Part shown: piece after piece, positions 49,682 through 60,441 of the stretch
How positions within the stretch are numbered: the first letter of the stretch is position 1
How the letters are laid out: every line of letters starts with the position of its first letter
NCBI RefSeq assembly: GCF_003576645.1
Contig: NC_044923.1
Coordinates: 13,604,000-13,667,999 of the forward strand
From: Ipomoea triloba
Lineage: Eukaryota > Streptophyta > Magnoliopsida > Solanales > Convolvulaceae
Reading direction: 5' to 3'
Length of the DNA stretch: 64,000 nucleotides
Translations under genes and position numbers: made by a program
The notes under the pieces: model-generated
Told to the model about the DNA's origin: nothing
What the model saw: only the letters and a program-made list of their open reading frames with translations
The model's database searches: none

Positions 49682-50312
49682 TTAACACACAATTTGTTTA
49701 AGCACATAATAGTTAGATCGACTCCACGCACCTGGGTTAAACAATTCCGGATAACGTCCCATCATAACGTTTTCCAATTCCCACGTAGCTTCTTCTGGAC
49801 TATGATTCGACCATTGGACTTTGATCATTTTGACCGATTTCCTCCTTGTATCTCGGGTTTTTGAGTCCAAGATTCGAATTGGTCTTTCTTCGTATGCCAA
49901 CGAATCATCCATCTCCAGTTCCTCCGGCTCCAATACATGGGATGCATCAGGTACATACCGCTTAAGTTGAGAAACATGAAATACGTTATGTACTTTATCA
50001 AGCTCAATCGGCAGGTCCAGTCGATAGGCTAAATTTCCTATCCTTTCCAGAATTTCGTAAGGTCCTATATAACGAGGACTCAACTTTCCTTTCTTCCCAA
50101 ACCTTCTGACTCCTTTAGTGGGTGAGACTTTCAGTAACACCTTCTCCCCAACTTGATGTTCGGTGAATTGTCGCTTCAAATCGGCATACGACTTTTGTCG
50201 ATCCTGCGCGACTCTCATCCTCTCTCGAATTATCTTGATTGCCTCAGTAGTCTCTTGTAGGTACTGAGGTCCAAGTGTAACGACATCGCTTTTGTCGCTC
50301 CAGCATAGAGGA
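49682..50312 (-). pseudogene. gypsy integrase C terminus with chromodomain
   Basis: Minus-strand protein includes ERMRVAQDRQKSYADLKR, GEKVLLKVSPTKGVRRFG (the GPY/F region), KLSPRYIGPYEILERIG, HNVFHVSQLKRYVPD and a chromodomain (VKMIKVQWSNHSPEEATWEL, then RYPELF). This combination is typical of Tekay/Del chromoviruses, whose chromodomain guides integration to chromatin. The open frame begins within copia LTR sequence at 50356, making a chance hybrid; only residues after the junction at about 50312 belong to the integrase. Confidence 0.9.
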
Positions 50313-50730
50313 CTGGCGACATTCGTGTCCGCAGGTGCCGGCGCACACAAGTTCAAGCCTTTTCGAACTCATTTTGGGATTTGATTTGCACCCCCCCTGC
50401 GCGCGAGAGAGAGTCTCTATGCCATACAAGTCAATTAGCCTTAAAAAGGCTCTTGTATTTATAGTGGGGCAAATCTTCATTCCCAACCAATGTGGGACAA
50501 AGCTACATAAGCTTTTCCTCACTTCAAATTCCATCTCCAATGGGTCTACTTTGAGAACCAATTTCTCATTCACACATTATCCATTTTGAGCGTACAATAT
50601 ATGGATCGCTTCGTCTCACTACGAAGAATCCGAATCCACTTTGACCCGACCCAAATCGGTAGTGGACCCCACTCTAAATTGTACCACAAAATGGCCACTT
50701 AAATGCCATTTTAGTGATATTTTTGCAACA
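50313..50730 (-). repeat. 5' LTR remnant of inserted copia element
   Basis: Matches 39830-40243, the outer 30% of the complete LTR, with only a few percent difference by eye. The remaining ~950 bp are deleted. Confidence 0.9.
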
Positions 50731-52779
50731 GTTGTTAGCAATAGGGATTGATGGTAATGATAGTGTTTTCCCACTGTCTTATGCAATTGTTGAAGGTGGG
50801 ACAAAGAACTCTTGGAGTTGGTTCTTAGAAAGGGTAAAAAATGATTTGTGCATTACAGAAGATGATGAAAAACAGCTGACTTTTATTTCAGGTAATTTAC
50901 TGTCCTTACTATATAATGAATTTCTAGTGTTTTGATGTAAATGCTAATGACTCTACTGTTTATATGTTTCAGACAAGCAAAAGAGACTACTTCCTGCTTT
51001 TGAAAGTGTTTTTCTTAGATCTACTCACATGTATACTGCTTCTGCTTTGTTTCCAGCTAGGCTATACCGCTTCTTATCTGTTTCCAGTTGGGCTATAAGC
51101 TAATATCTTGTGTAAATGTCCTAGGTTTTGTGTGAGACATCTACATGGAAACATGAAGCTTGCAGGCTTCAATGGGAAATCCATTAAAGACAACCTGTGG
51201 GAAGCTGCAAGAGCTACTACTGTCAACCATTTCACAATAGCCACGAACAAGCTGAAGACATTGGATGCTAATGCTTATGCTTGGCTAATTGAGAAACATC
51301 CCTCTGAATGGTACAGGTCACACTTCACAACTTATTCACATTGTGATATTTTAGTCAATAACATTTGTGAATCTTTCAATTCTGTAATTCTAGAAGCTAG
51401 GGAGTAGCCATTACTGTCTTGCCTTGAGATTTTGAGAAAAATATTGATGAATAGATTCTATGAGAATAGACAAAAAGGAATGAAGTGGACTGCACTTGTA
51501 TGCCTTAGAATAGCTGAAAGAATTGCTGTAAATGAAAAACATGCTGGTAGCTATATGGGAATTCAATGTGATGAATTTAGGTTTGAGATTAAAGAGGTAT
51601 ATTTCCAACAGTTTGAATAGCATGAGGTAGATTTGGGGAAGAGGACTTGTAGTTGTAGGAGTTGGGAATTAAGTGGAATACCATGTAGGTATGCTATATG
51701 TGTTATATGGATTAAGAATGGGAATGGTATGGTTTATAACTATGTCTGTCACAGTTACTTGGTTGAGAATTACTTGAAAGCCTATGAAGGGAGTATACAC
51801 CCCATGGTAGGGCCTTCAGATTGGCCTGCTACTGATAGGCAACCACCTCTCCCACCTTTGTACACAGCAAAAGCTGGTAGGCTACGCAAGATGAGGAAAA
51901 GATCTGTAGTAGGGGAAGACAAGAATGTGGTAACCAAGGATGGTCATCATCTTAATCGTGTCCATGTAAAAATCCACTACACTTTATGCAAGAAAGAAGG
52001 CCATAACCGTAGAAAATGTCCACTAAATCCAACTACGAGCAATAGGCAGGTAACAAATTTATGTCATTTGTTTGGTATTTGAAATTCTTCATCTAACCTG
52101 TGAATTGATATGTAGAATAAACCAAGGAGGAACTGCAAGACTAAAAAACAAGTTCCTGTTTATACAAACACTGCTGATCCAAGTCCAAGTCAAGCACCCC
52201 CTACTGAAATGGCAGCTGAAATGGACAGTGATATTCCAGATACCATGTTAGCTTGTTTGGATCTTGATGCCCTTGTTTCTGAGTTGATTAATGGCAGTGG
52301 GATAACTACTGAGCAGCAACAAGGTTTACTTTTTGCTTGGGATATTACACTGTGCTAATTTTTTTGATCTTGATGCCCTTGTTGCTGATTTGACTTAATA
52401 TTGTTTGAATTGCCAATTGAAAGTGTTTAGTGTTTACTTGGGATATTACAGGTTTGGGCAATGTTAATGATGGGACTGCCATAACTCCTGTACAAGAGCA
52501 CAGAGGTCATGAAGAAATTGATCTAGAAACTGCTCAAATGGATGAAGAAATTGCTCAAATGGAGGAAGAAACTGCTCAAATGGAGGATGCAAATGCTCAA
52601 AGAGAGAATGAAAATGCTCACCAAATGACAATTTCAAGTCTAAAAACAAAGAAGGTTCAAGTGATAAAAAAGAAGCATGCTATCAATGGAAGGAAATATG
52701 CAACTCGTGCTAGCCTAACAGCATTGAAGTCCAGATTCCCACCAACTTCTGCTACTGCTCCCTTCAATATTGATTGATT
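50731..52779 (+). pseudogene. Mutator-like transposase, C-terminal part
   Basis: Continues the frame of 38867 (AIGIDGNDSVFPLSYAIVE). An intron at 50892-50972 splits the codon of the second catalytic Asp (FIS-D-KQKRLL). About 110 bp of unrelated or intron sequence follow, then CVRHLHGNMKLAGF and a SWIM finger (CSCRSWELSGIPC, then RYAI) whose His is replaced by Tyr. A decayed CCHC knuckle follows (LCKKEGHNRRKC, first Cys changed to Tyr). Stops occur at 51405-51407 and 51618-51620. Introns are likely at 52047-52114 and 52324-52451. The tail (52520-52630) has five seven-residue repeats of the ETAQMDE type. It once cut and joined the MULE termini; now it is dead. Confidence 0.85.
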
Positions 52780-53085
52780 AGTGATGTCTATTTCAGTTGT
52801 TTTTTTGGAAGCTTTTTATGACTTCATATATACACTAGTTCTTGCAGTCCAATGTTGGCTGGCTTTTTGGAAGGTTTTTTCACTAGTTATTTTTGGAAGC
52901 CAACACACTTTTAAGTCCAATGTTGTTTTTTGTAGTACTTACCAGTGCTAGACATGGAAATGTGATCAAGACAGTTGGTTGGTAGGCCATGTGCCTTGTG
53001 TATTTATTAGTGCTATGCTTTAATGAATCAAAATGACCATTTTATCGGTGTATTTATCAGTGTACTCATACATCATTTGTTAGGA
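52780..53085. other. 3' flank of Mutator-like gene
   Basis: AT-rich DNA with a repeated phrase (GGCTTTTTGGAAG near 52810 and 52860). No terminal inverted repeat could be matched to the left side. Confidence 0.35.
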
Positions 53086-53370
53086 ACATATTGTAATAGG
53101 TTTTGATGATACCAAATGTAACCTATAATCCCCTAAGTCTCGAAAGATAGGAATCAATGTAAGTTCGACAAGTAAACTAAGAGCGAAAAATACAACCGAG
53201 TAACTTTAGCTCAACTCGGAAAATATTTAAGCTTAAGATAAACTTGTGTGAACATCTTAGAAAGTCTCGTGTTGTAATCTTATAGATAGATCAGAAGAAG
53301 GCACGAGACAACACTGGAGGAATAAGGGTCTGCGAGACATCAACTAAGTCTCGAGACATAAGCAGAGTCC
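53086..53370 (+). repeat. Sirevirus LTR/leader remnant
   Basis: Begins TGTTAGGAACATATTG and contains GGTTTTGATGATACCAAATG, a phrase I associate with plant copia (Sirevirus) LTRs. It carries four CGAGACAT/CTCGAGAC words. It is too short for a Sirevirus LTR plus leader, and a single N at 53371 directly before gag suggests sequence was lost or collapsed in assembly. No primer binding site is seen. Confidence 0.5.
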
Positions 53371-53377
53371 NTTTAAA

Positions 53378-55615
53378 ATGGATAGCATGTTGTCGAGACA
53401 TCTTCTTTTTGATCTTAGCAGGTTCGATGACTGGAAAACACGCATGCTTGCGTACCTATCAGCCCTCCATGATGAGATGGCCGAGGTTATAACTTCTGGA
53501 CCAGTCAAAATCTTAATGGTCAATACTGCTGCAGCTCAAACCCAAGACACACAAAAGTACATCCCAAAACCTAAGGAAGAATGGACAAGTGATGATAGGA
53601 AGAGAAACAACCTGGACAATATTGCCAAGGACATTCTCTTCAGAGCTATAGACGAAACCATCTTCCCAAAAGTGAGAAAGTGCAAAACGGCAAAAGAGGT
53701 ATGGGATACTTTGATGTTAATTGGTGAAGGTGACGAACAGGAAAAGGAGAACAAGCTCACCGTGGCCATGAAGAAGTTCGAGGACTTTAAGATGAAGCCA
53801 GGGGAGAGCATCGACAGCATGGAATCTCGGTTCATGAAGCTATCAATCGAGATTAGTGATCTCGAAAAGGAGATTCCACAAAAAGAGCTAAACCTGAAGG
53901 TCTTACGAGGCCTTACCAAGGAGTGGGAAATGAAGGTGATCACAATGCGTGATCACAGGGATTTGAAGAACACCACAACCGACCAACTGTTCAGAGATCT
54001 CAAAGCCTTCGAATTTGAGATGTTTTCGAGAGATGAGGACGTGGTGGACAGACGAAATGTGGCACTGGTTGCTGATCAACCAACCACCTCCTCAAGGTCA
54101 GACCCCAATCCCACTGATTTTTTATCTGACGAACAGTTTGCTTTCTTCATGAGAAAATTCAGGAAGTTCCTGAAGAAGACATCGAAGAGCAACACAAGTT
54201 CACCTTCCTCCTCAAGAAGAAAAAATGAAAGATACACATCCAGAAGAGTGGAGGAAGAAGATCAAGGCCTATGCTACAACTGCAAGAGACCAGGACACTT
54301 CAAGGCTGAATGTCCTTATCCACCGGTAAGCAAGCATCAAGGCCAAGAAGGCAAGGATTCCAGAAGAAAAGAGGAATCCAGAGAGAAGCCAGCACAAGGT
54401 GGCTTCAAGGGAGAAACAAAGACACAACTGCGCAGGAAGGCGCTTGTTGCTGAGGAACTCGAGAAGGCAATCGAGGAGTCCGAGACGTCGAGCTCCAGCG
54501 ATAGCAGCAGCAGCACAGAGGATGAGAGGGGGCTCATCTGCTTATACACTACAGAAGAGGAGGACAAATGCTTGATGGCTATCAACAATGAGGTAATCTC
54601 CCCTTCTACATCTCGCTGCTCTATCTCTACTTCTCAATGTTCTTCGTTTAAAAGCGATGAGGATCCCTTCGAGACTATGGAATTGATCAGAAGGAACCTC
54701 AAAATCGCTAACAGCACTCATGCCAAAATCAGGGAAGAAAACAGCAAGCTAACTGCTGAAAGAGACATGCTTAAGAACATCTCGAAAGAGAATTCGGAGC
54801 TAATTCTCAAAGTAAGTGAGTTAGAAGCTAAAGTAATCCTACTGGCTGAAGAGTGCAAAGCTCGAGAGACCAGAGAGATTAATCTTAGAAAGGTCATAGC
54901 ATCATACACAAATTCGTCCAAAGCTATGGAGAAAATGGTGGATGACCACAGACCAGCAAATGACAGAACCGGTCTCGGATTCCGTCAGAACAGTCTCTCG
55001 AGAGATAAGCAGACCAACGGTTTGGGAACTTCAAGAAATGGAGGATCTCAACCCAAACCGAATAAGGGTCATAAAGGACCTACAAAAAGGACCAAAGTAG
55101 CTATTCATAAACCGTCCCTATACACCAGCAATGGAAAGTATAGGAAAGCTATGAAGAATGACCGGGTAAACAATATCGAGAGATCACCTAGCTATCTCTC
55201 GCAAGGCCATTCTAAGTACAAAAGAAGCTACATTCCATATAATGCGCCTCAAGGTAAATATGGAAGGTCTGAGATCCACAGAGTTAGGAACTCACGGATG
55301 GAGAAAGGCAGACTCTATCCATCTAGTGAGGATTGGTCATCGAATCATGATTTCTGGAAGAAACCTCACTTCCAGCAATTTCACATGACCAAACAAGCAA
55401 TGAAGGGCATGGTGCGTAAGTCCGAGGTCAGGCCTCAACCAAAACTGATTTATGCACCTAAGAGGCCCAGAGCCTTTGCTAGCATTCCTTATGATTATCA
55501 AGCGTATAATGGCTACATTGCACCTAGGCCTGGAGTAATGGGTCCAAGGTATAAATGGATGCCTAAACTTACTAACCAACCAGGACCCAAAGTTTGGGTA
55601 CCTAAATCTGCTTGA
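53378..55615 (+). CDS. Sirevirus-type copia gag
   Basis: A 745-codon open frame. The N-terminal part is a copia gag domain ([53 protein letters not shown]). Residues about 299-312 form a CX2CX4HX4C zinc knuckle ([14 protein letters not shown]) for nucleic-acid binding. A Ser/Glu-rich stretch and a coiled coil (about 440-515, [17 protein letters not shown]) follow, then a basic Tyr/Lys-rich C-terminal extension. The long extension after the knuckle is typical of Sireviruses. The frame is intact, but the start lies 7 bp after an N, so the true N terminus could be different. Pol follows in the -1 frame with a very short overlap. Confidence 0.9.
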   Translation: MDSMLSRHLLFDLSRFDDWKTRMLAYLSALHDEMAEVITSGPVKILMVNTAAAQTQDTQKYIPKPKEEWTSDDRKRNNLDNIAKDILFRAIDETIFPKVRKCKTAKEVWDTLMLIGEGDEQEKENKLTVAMKKFEDFKMKPGESIDSMESRFMKLSIEISDLEKEIPQKELNLKVLRGLTKEWEMKVITMRDHRDLKNTTTDQLFRDLKAFEFEMFSRDEDVVDRRNVALVADQPTTSSRSDPNPTDFLSDEQFAFFMRKFRKFLKKTSKSNTSSPSSSRRKNERYTSRRVEEEDQGLCYNCKRPGHFKAECPYPPVSKHQGQEGKDSRRKEESREKPAQGGFKGETKTQLRRKALVAEELEKAIEESETSSSSDSSSSTEDERGLICLYTTEEEDKCLMAINNEVISPSTSRCSISTSQCSSFKSDEDPFETMELIRRNLKIANSTHAKIREENSKLTAERDMLKNISKENSELILKVSELEAKVILLAEECKARETREINLRKVIASYTNSSKAMEKMVDDHRPANDRTGLGFRQNSLSRDKQTNGLGTSRNGGSQPKPNKGHKGPTKRTKVAIHKPSLYTSNGKYRKAMKNDRVNNIERSPSYLSQGHSKYKRSYIPYNAPQGKYGRSEIHRVRNSRMEKGRLYPSSEDWSSNHDFWKKPHFQQFHMTKQAMKGMVRKSEVRPQPKLIYAPKRPRAFASIPYDYQAYNGYIAPRPGVMGPRYKWMPKLTNQPGPKVWVPKSA

Positions 55616-58600
55616 TCTGCTTGCAGGACACCAGGGACATATGGTTCATTGACAGTGGATGTTCGAGACATATGACGGGAAACTTAACACTGCTAAAGAA
55701 CATCCATCCTATCGAAGGTCCCTCGGTGACATTTGGAGACAACGAGAAGAAAGGACGCACAAAGGCTGTTGGTGAAATTCATAAGAATGAATTGGTGATC
55801 AAGGGGGTATCCTACGTTGAGGGACTCAAATTCAACCTCCTTAGCACAAGTCAGTTCTGTGACAAGGGCTACAGAGTGATCTTCACCAAAAGCAAGTGCC
55901 GGATTATCAATGAGGAATCTCTCGAAGTCGTCCTGGAAGCAGCAAGGAAAGGAAACATGTACATAGTGGATTGGAGATCTGCCAAACCATCCCTATGTAT
56001 GCTGGCAAGGAGCAAGGAAGACTTATGCTGGGATTGGCACAGTAAGCTTAGCCATCTGAACTTCAAAACTATCAACAAGCTTACTAAGAGGAACCTTGTG
56101 GAAGGACTGCCCAAAGTTACGTTTCGAAAAGAAAAGATTTGTGAGGCATGTCAACGTTGTAAACAGATCAAATCCTCTTTCAAAACCAAAGCCGAGACAT
56201 CATCTACTAGACCACTAAGTCTTCTCCATATGGACTTATTTGGCCCAGTAGATCCACCCAGCATGAGAGGAAGAAAGTACACTCTTGTGGTAGTGGATGA
56301 CTACACAAGATTCACCTGGACCGTGTTCTTAACCAAGAAAAGCGAGACAAAAGTTGCCTTACCAAACCTTCTGAAGCAGGTTCAAATTGAAAAGGATGTC
56401 TCGATATTAAAGATTCGGTCAGATCAAGGTGGAGAGTTCGTTAATCAAGTTATCGAGAGCTACTGCAACGAGAACGATATTCATCATCAGTTGTCAGCTG
56501 CTCGAACGCCTCAACAGAACGGGGTTGCTGAAAGAAGGAACAGAACTCTCAAGGAAGCTGCAAGGACCATGCTCTCGCAAGCCAACATATCTCAAGGATT
56601 TTGGGCAGAAGCAATCAACACAGCGTGCTATACCCAAAATCGGTCCTTGATCGTGAAAGGAGTTGGAAAGACTCCATATGAGTTGTGGAATGGAAGGAAA
56701 CCGAATGTAAGCTACTTCCACACATTCGGGTGCAAATGCTATGTCCACAACAATGGGAAGACTCAGCTAAGAACTTTTGATGAAAGGGCAGATGATGGAA
56801 TATTTCTGGGATACTCATCAACAAGTAAAGCATTCAGAGTCTTCAACAAGCGGAGATTGGTGGTTGAAGAATCCATACATGTCTCTTTTGATGATAGAGC
56901 ATCAACAGATCAACCATCAAAGTCAATGGAAGCAGCTGAGGAAGCTCAGTCGGAGTCAATCGAGAGATTAGACTCACCTCTCTATGGGAAGAAACCAATA
57001 GTTCGAGACGTAGCGGAACTCCAGTCAGAATCAGATGATGAAGAGCCTACCAAGAAGAAAGCTCCTGACTCAGTTGATCCGATCCAGATCATAGATGCTC
57101 AACCCACATCTCAACCTTCAACGGAAGTATCAACTGAGGAGCCACAACCCGACCTAAGATGGCTGAGAAGTCACCCTGCTGATCAAGTGATTGGAGATGT
57201 ACGTGACAGAGTACGGACCAGATCAGCATACAGAGAAAGCATGTTTGCTTGCTTTCTATCTCAAATAGAGCCTAAGGTGATCGATGAGGCTCTATGTGAT
57301 CCAGATTGGGTGCAAGCCATGCAAGAGGAACTTCATCAGTTTGAACGAAACGATGTTTGGGAACTAGTTCCGAGACCTCATCATCAGAATGTCATTGGTA
57401 CAAAGTGGGTTTTCAGAAACAAGATGAATGAGGATAGAGTCACTGTTAGGAACAAGGCCAGACTTGTTGCCAAAGGCTATTGTCAGGAGGAAGGAATAGA
57501 TTTTGATGAAACCTTCGCTCTAGTGGCACGTCTCGAAGCCATACGCATCTTTCTCGCATATGCCGCCTTCAAAGACTTTAAAGTATATCAAATGGATGTC
57601 AAGAGCGCTTTTTTGAACGGACTTCTCGAAGAAGAGGTGTACGTTGAACAACCTCCGGGTTTCTTGAAGGACGTGGGAGCTGACAAAGTATACAAGTTGA
57701 AGAAGGCACTTTATGGCTTAAAACAAGCTCCGAGAGCTTGGTATGATACCTTATCCTCTTTTCTACTTCAGTGTGGGTTCACCAAAGGCCTAGTGGACAA
57801 AACATTGTTTAGAATTAAGGATGGGGATCACATCTTATTGGTGCAAATCTATGTGGACGATATCATTTTTGGAAGCACCAATCCAGACTTGTGCGAGAAG
57901 TTCTCCAGGTTGATGAAAGGGAAGTTCGAGATGAGCATGATGGGAGAACTCAACTACTTCCTTGGATTACAAGTGAGACAACTTAAGGAAGGTATCTTTA
58001 TCAATCAGGAGAAATACACCAAGGATCTACTCAGAAAATACAACATAGAAGGGAAATCCTCAGTCAAAGTACCCATGGGAACCTCTCTACGTATCGATGT
58101 CGACAGTGAAGGTCGAGAGGTCGATCAAACTACATATCGAGGTATCATCGGATCTCTTCTTTATTTAACTGCTAGTAGACCAGATATATCCTTTGCAGTA
58201 GGTGTATGTGCTAGATTTCAGGCAAGTACTAAGGAAAGTCACTTAAATGCATCTAAAAAGATCCTTAGATATCTCAAAGGTACGCAAAGTGTTGGACTTT
58301 GGTATTCGAGAGGTGGATCTTTCGAACTTATGGGTTATTCAGATGCGGACTTTGCCGGTTGCAAAATAGATCGAAAGAGCACATCAGGGACATGTCAGTT
58401 TCTAGGTGGAAGACTTGTCTCATGGTTTAGCAAGAAACAGCATTCGATAGCTACAAGCACCGCTGAGGCAGAATATGTAGCAGCTGGAAGTTGCTGTGCT
58501 CAGGTTTTATGGATGAAGCAACAATTACTGGATTATGGTGTTGAATGTAAAGAGGTTAAGATCATGTGTGACAACACCAGTGCTATAGCTATTACTCAGA

Positions 58601-58794
58601 ATCCAGTGTTACATTCAAGAACAAAACACATTGATATCAAATATCACTTCATCCGAGACCATGTTGAGAAAAAGGATATAACTTTGGAATACGTTGCAAC
58701 GGAGGAGCAACTAGCAGATATTTTCACAAAAGCGTTATGTGAAAATAGATTCTCTCAACTAAGGTTAGAATTGGGAATGATAGAATTGGGGTGA
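55606..58794 (+). CDS. Sirevirus-type copia pol (protease, integrase, RT, RNase H)
   Basis: Open from just after a TAA at 55603-55605 to 58794, about 1062 codons, with no ATG required near its start; expression presumably needs a frame change from gag. Counting from the TTG at 55612: protease Asp-Ser-Gly at 14-16; HHCC zinc finger H143, H148, C177, C180; integrase triad D208, D271, E307 (35 residues between the last two, as expected); reverse transcriptase with [18 protein letters not shown] and the YVDD box; RNase H with [20 protein letters not shown] and [12 protein letters not shown]. All catalytic residues are present, so the polyprotein looks functional. One unusual residue: [11 protein letters not shown], where Pro is usual after ETFA. 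Confidence 0.93.
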   Translation: MCLICLQDTRDIWFIDSGCSRHMTGNLTLLKNIHPIEGPSVTFGDNEKKGRTKAVGEIHKNELVIKGVSYVEGLKFNLLSTSQFCDKGYRVIFTKSKCRIINEESLEVVLEAARKGNMYIVDWRSAKPSLCMLARSKEDLCWDWHSKLSHLNFKTINKLTKRNLVEGLPKVTFRKEKICEACQRCKQIKSSFKTKAETSSTRPLSLLHMDLFGPVDPPSMRGRKYTLVVVDDYTRFTWTVFLTKKSETKVALPNLLKQVQIEKDVSILKIRSDQGGEFVNQVIESYCNENDIHHQLSAARTPQQNGVAERRNRTLKEAARTMLSQANISQGFWAEAINTACYTQNRSLIVKGVGKTPYELWNGRKPNVSYFHTFGCKCYVHNNGKTQLRTFDERADDGIFLGYSSTSKAFRVFNKRRLVVEESIHVSFDDRASTDQPSKSMEAAEEAQSESIERLDSPLYGKKPIVRDVAELQSESDDEEPTKKKAPDSVDPIQIIDAQPTSQPSTEVSTEEPQPDLRWLRSHPADQVIGDVRDRVRTRSAYRESMFACFLSQIEPKVIDEALCDPDWVQAMQEELHQFERNDVWELVPRPHHQNVIGTKWVFRNKMNEDRVTVRNKARLVAKGYCQEEGIDFDETFALVARLEAIRIFLAYAAFKDFKVYQMDVKSAFLNGLLEEEVYVEQPPGFLKDVGADKVYKLKKALYGLKQAPRAWYDTLSSFLLQCGFTKGLVDKTLFRIKDGDHILLVQIYVDDIIFGSTNPDLCEKFSRLMKGKFEMSMMGELNYFLGLQVRQLKEGIFINQEKYTKDLLRKYNIEGKSSVKVPMGTSLRIDVDSEGREVDQTTYRGIIGSLLYLTASRPDISFAVGVCARFQASTKESHLNASKKILRYLKGTQSVGLWYSRGGSFELMGYSDADFAGCKIDRKSTSGTCQFLGGRLVSWFSKKQHSIATSTAEAEYVAAGSCCAQVLWMKQQLLDYGVECKEVKIMCDNTSAIAITQNPVLHSRTKHIDIKYHFIRDHVEKKDITLEYVATEEQLADIFTKALCENRFSQLRLELGMIELG

Positions 58795-58946
58795 ATAATC
58801 AAATCTTATCTTCTTGTATTTAGTGCCATGAACTGTTTCGCATGTGAGGAGCAGTTTCATCAACTTTATGGCAGCTTTGGAGTTACATAGCATTGAATGG
58901 TCATTCATATGGCATCCCGTGACTCTACAGTGTTAACTTTTTGGGC

Positions 58947-58955
58947 TATAAATAG
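58947..58955 (+). promoter_or_regulatory. Consensus TATA box after pol
   Basis: TATAAATAG, preceded by TTTGGGC and followed at about 30 bp by TTCTTCAGCAG, a plausible start region. Whether it is used is unknown. Confidence 0.5.
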
Positions 58956-59319
58956 AGGGTTTTCTTCAGCAGTTTATGTCATCGACTTCTTCATGGAGAA
59001 GAAGAAAGGAAAAGACGATGTACCGTTCTGGTATAGGGGGAGAAAATCAGCAACGAAGTCCAAAGACTTTCAAGGAGAGAACTATCCAGAATCAACGAAG
59101 GGTGAACAGATTGCGGAGCTTCCTGATAATCCGAGCAAGCATCCTATTCCCATCCAAGGTGAATGGATCCCCAAATGCGAGGAGATCCACAACGATGGGA
59201 TACTGGAGTCAGGAGAAGAGTCCCGTATAAGTGGGACTCCTACAGCTGCACATTCTGGTAAAGGAACTCCCTCAACCAAATGGAGAACCAAGGGAAGGGG
59301 AGGTGAAGCCTGTGAGGAA

Positions 59320-59615
59320 GGTAGCAGCAGAGAGAAGGACAAGAAGGAGTAGCCACCTCTAGTTCTGTTATTAGGATAAATAGGACTTTAGATGGCTAGT
59401 TTTTGTTCTAACGTCAGATTCCTATTAGGCTGCCCAAGGCCAAANAGGATTAGCGATGAAGATGGTCACTCCCAACTACAGTAAGCAGCTCCGGAGAGAA
59501 GAACAAGAAAAGGGAATAGCCACCCCTAGTTCTGTTATTAGACAAATAGGACTTTAGATGGCTAGTTCCTGCTTTAACGATAGATTCCTATTAGGCTGAT
59601 CAAGGCCAAACAAAA
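59320..59615. repeat. Direct duplication of ~120 bp
   Basis: Two copies (59340-59444 and 59510-59612) of AGCCACCYCTAGTTCTGTTA, GGACTTTAGATGGCTAGTT and AGATTCCTATTAGGCTG. The unit spacing is about 170 bp; the first copy ends at the single N. Confidence 0.88.
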
Positions 59616-59860
59616 GTTTCTAGGAATCTAATAGGATATTGATTCATATGTAATGTTTTCGAAAATCACTAAATGAACTTAAGGAAATGTTCCAAGTGAT
59701 ATCTTTTTTATGAATCAATTCTGTCTCCGTAGCGCAATCTGTGTTCGAAAGGTAGTTCGAGAGGTACATGTTCAGTTTGCCTATTTGTGTTATGTCTCGA
59801 AGAAGGGTAGTTCGAGAGATCACTTCGAAAGATATCAAACTGACTATTTACGTATCTCTA

Positions 59861-59992
59861 AATGGAGGAATAAGGAGGGTTAGGGATCGATCACTCAGGG
59901 GGAAGATCCTTAACCACAGGAATGCTTAGATGGAGGAATAAGGAGGTTTAGGGATCAATCGCTCAGGGGGAAGATCCTTAAACTAGCAAAGT
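59861..59992 (+). repeat. 69-70 bp duplication carrying purine tracts
   Basis: ATGGAGGAATAAGGAGG, TTTAGGGATCRATC and CTCAGGGGGAAGATCCTTAA are present twice, offset by about 70 bp. Each contains a purine tract fit for a polypurine primer. GGAGGAATAAGG also occurs at 53320 before gag. Confidence 0.88.
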
Positions 59993-60072
59993 CGAGAGTT
60001 TACCTTCGAGAGGTAAAACTAATAAGCTCAACGGATATATGTGGAACAGCTAACTTTGGACATTAATGTTAG

Positions 60073-60150
60073 CCACGTGGTCTTCGGTTATTGACGGTTT
60101 TCCGTTCTTAAAGGCATTATCTTGATGAGTGGGAGCATGCTTATATAAAT
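60073..60150 (+). promoter_or_regulatory. G-box and TATA box upstream of the extra ORF
   Basis: CCACGTGG at 60073-60080 is a perfect G-box (target of plant bZIP and bHLH factors) and TATATAAAT at 60142-60150 is a good TATA box. The ORF start is 292 bp downstream of the TATA box, leaving a long leader. This suggests, but does not prove, separate transcription of the extra ORF. Confidence 0.55.
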
Positions 60151-60441
60151 ATCATCTCTTTATATCCCACTATCCAAAACCGTATTATATCTTACCAAAA
60201 TACCCTTACCATACCTTACATTCATAATCGTTATAAAAGGGTATTTCTGACCTTTCAATTCCTTTAAATTAACCGGGATCCCTTTTTCGGGTCAAGCTCT
60301 TAACCCTACCCATATATCCAACCCGAATCCACATGATATAAAACCCAATTTCTTCTTCCTCACCCGGATTCAAGCTCAAACCGAATACCCAAAAGCCCCA
60401 AATCCTAAACACTGTACACAATCCCTCCAACACCTCAGACA

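Larger units (their letters stand above)
44964..50312 (-). mobile_element. Tekay-type Ty3/gypsy fragment (chromovirus)
   Basis: In minus orientation: integrase C terminus with chromodomain (50312-49682), polypurine tract (minus TTAAGGGGGAAAGAC, 49580-49566) and a 3' LTR (44964-49565; plus-strand ends TGTAACACCCC and GAGGGGTTACA). AGTGT at 44959-44963 is the probable left copy of the target duplication; the right copy is lost with the deleted 5' part. Everything upstream of the integrase C terminus is gone and the break joins directly to copia LTR sequence at 50313. Confidence 0.85.
38868..50730 (-). mobile_element. copia element inserted in the Mutator-like gene, itself invaded by gypsy
   Basis: The 11.9 kb insert has LTR ends TGTTACAGAG at 38868 and GCAACA at 50730, flanked by GTTGT at 38863-38867 and 50731-50735. 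Left is the complete 3' LTR (38868-40243), then polypurine tract, RNase H-reverse transcriptase, integrase-protease-gag, all in minus orientation. A Tekay-type gypsy fragment interrupts it just upstream of gag (44964-50312), and only the outer 418 bp of the 5' LTR remain (50313-50730). The copia leader, primer site and the rest of the 5' LTR were removed together with the 5' part of the gypsy element. Confidence 0.9.
58795..60441 (+). other. Spacer between pol and the extra ORF
   Basis: A 1.65 kb stretch without a convincing gene; a 151-codon frame at 58897-59352 has no known domain and spans a TATA box. It contains strong TATA sequences, a G-box, purine tracts (TAGGGGGAGAAAA at 59035, CAGGGGGAAGATC at 59897 and 59966) and two sets of direct repeats. 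Sireviruses are known for multiplied polypurine tracts near the 3' end, so some tracts may be such. A single N lies at 59446. Confidence 0.6.

Noticed and set aside
53536..53943. 135-codon minus-strand frame opposite gag
   Set aside because: Antisense shadow of the conserved gag frame; no domain of its own.
58897..59352. 151-codon frame between pol and the extra ORF
   Set aside because: No recognisable domain, it overlaps a TATA box and part of a duplicated noncoding block. Kept as spacer, though a small peptide cannot be excluded.
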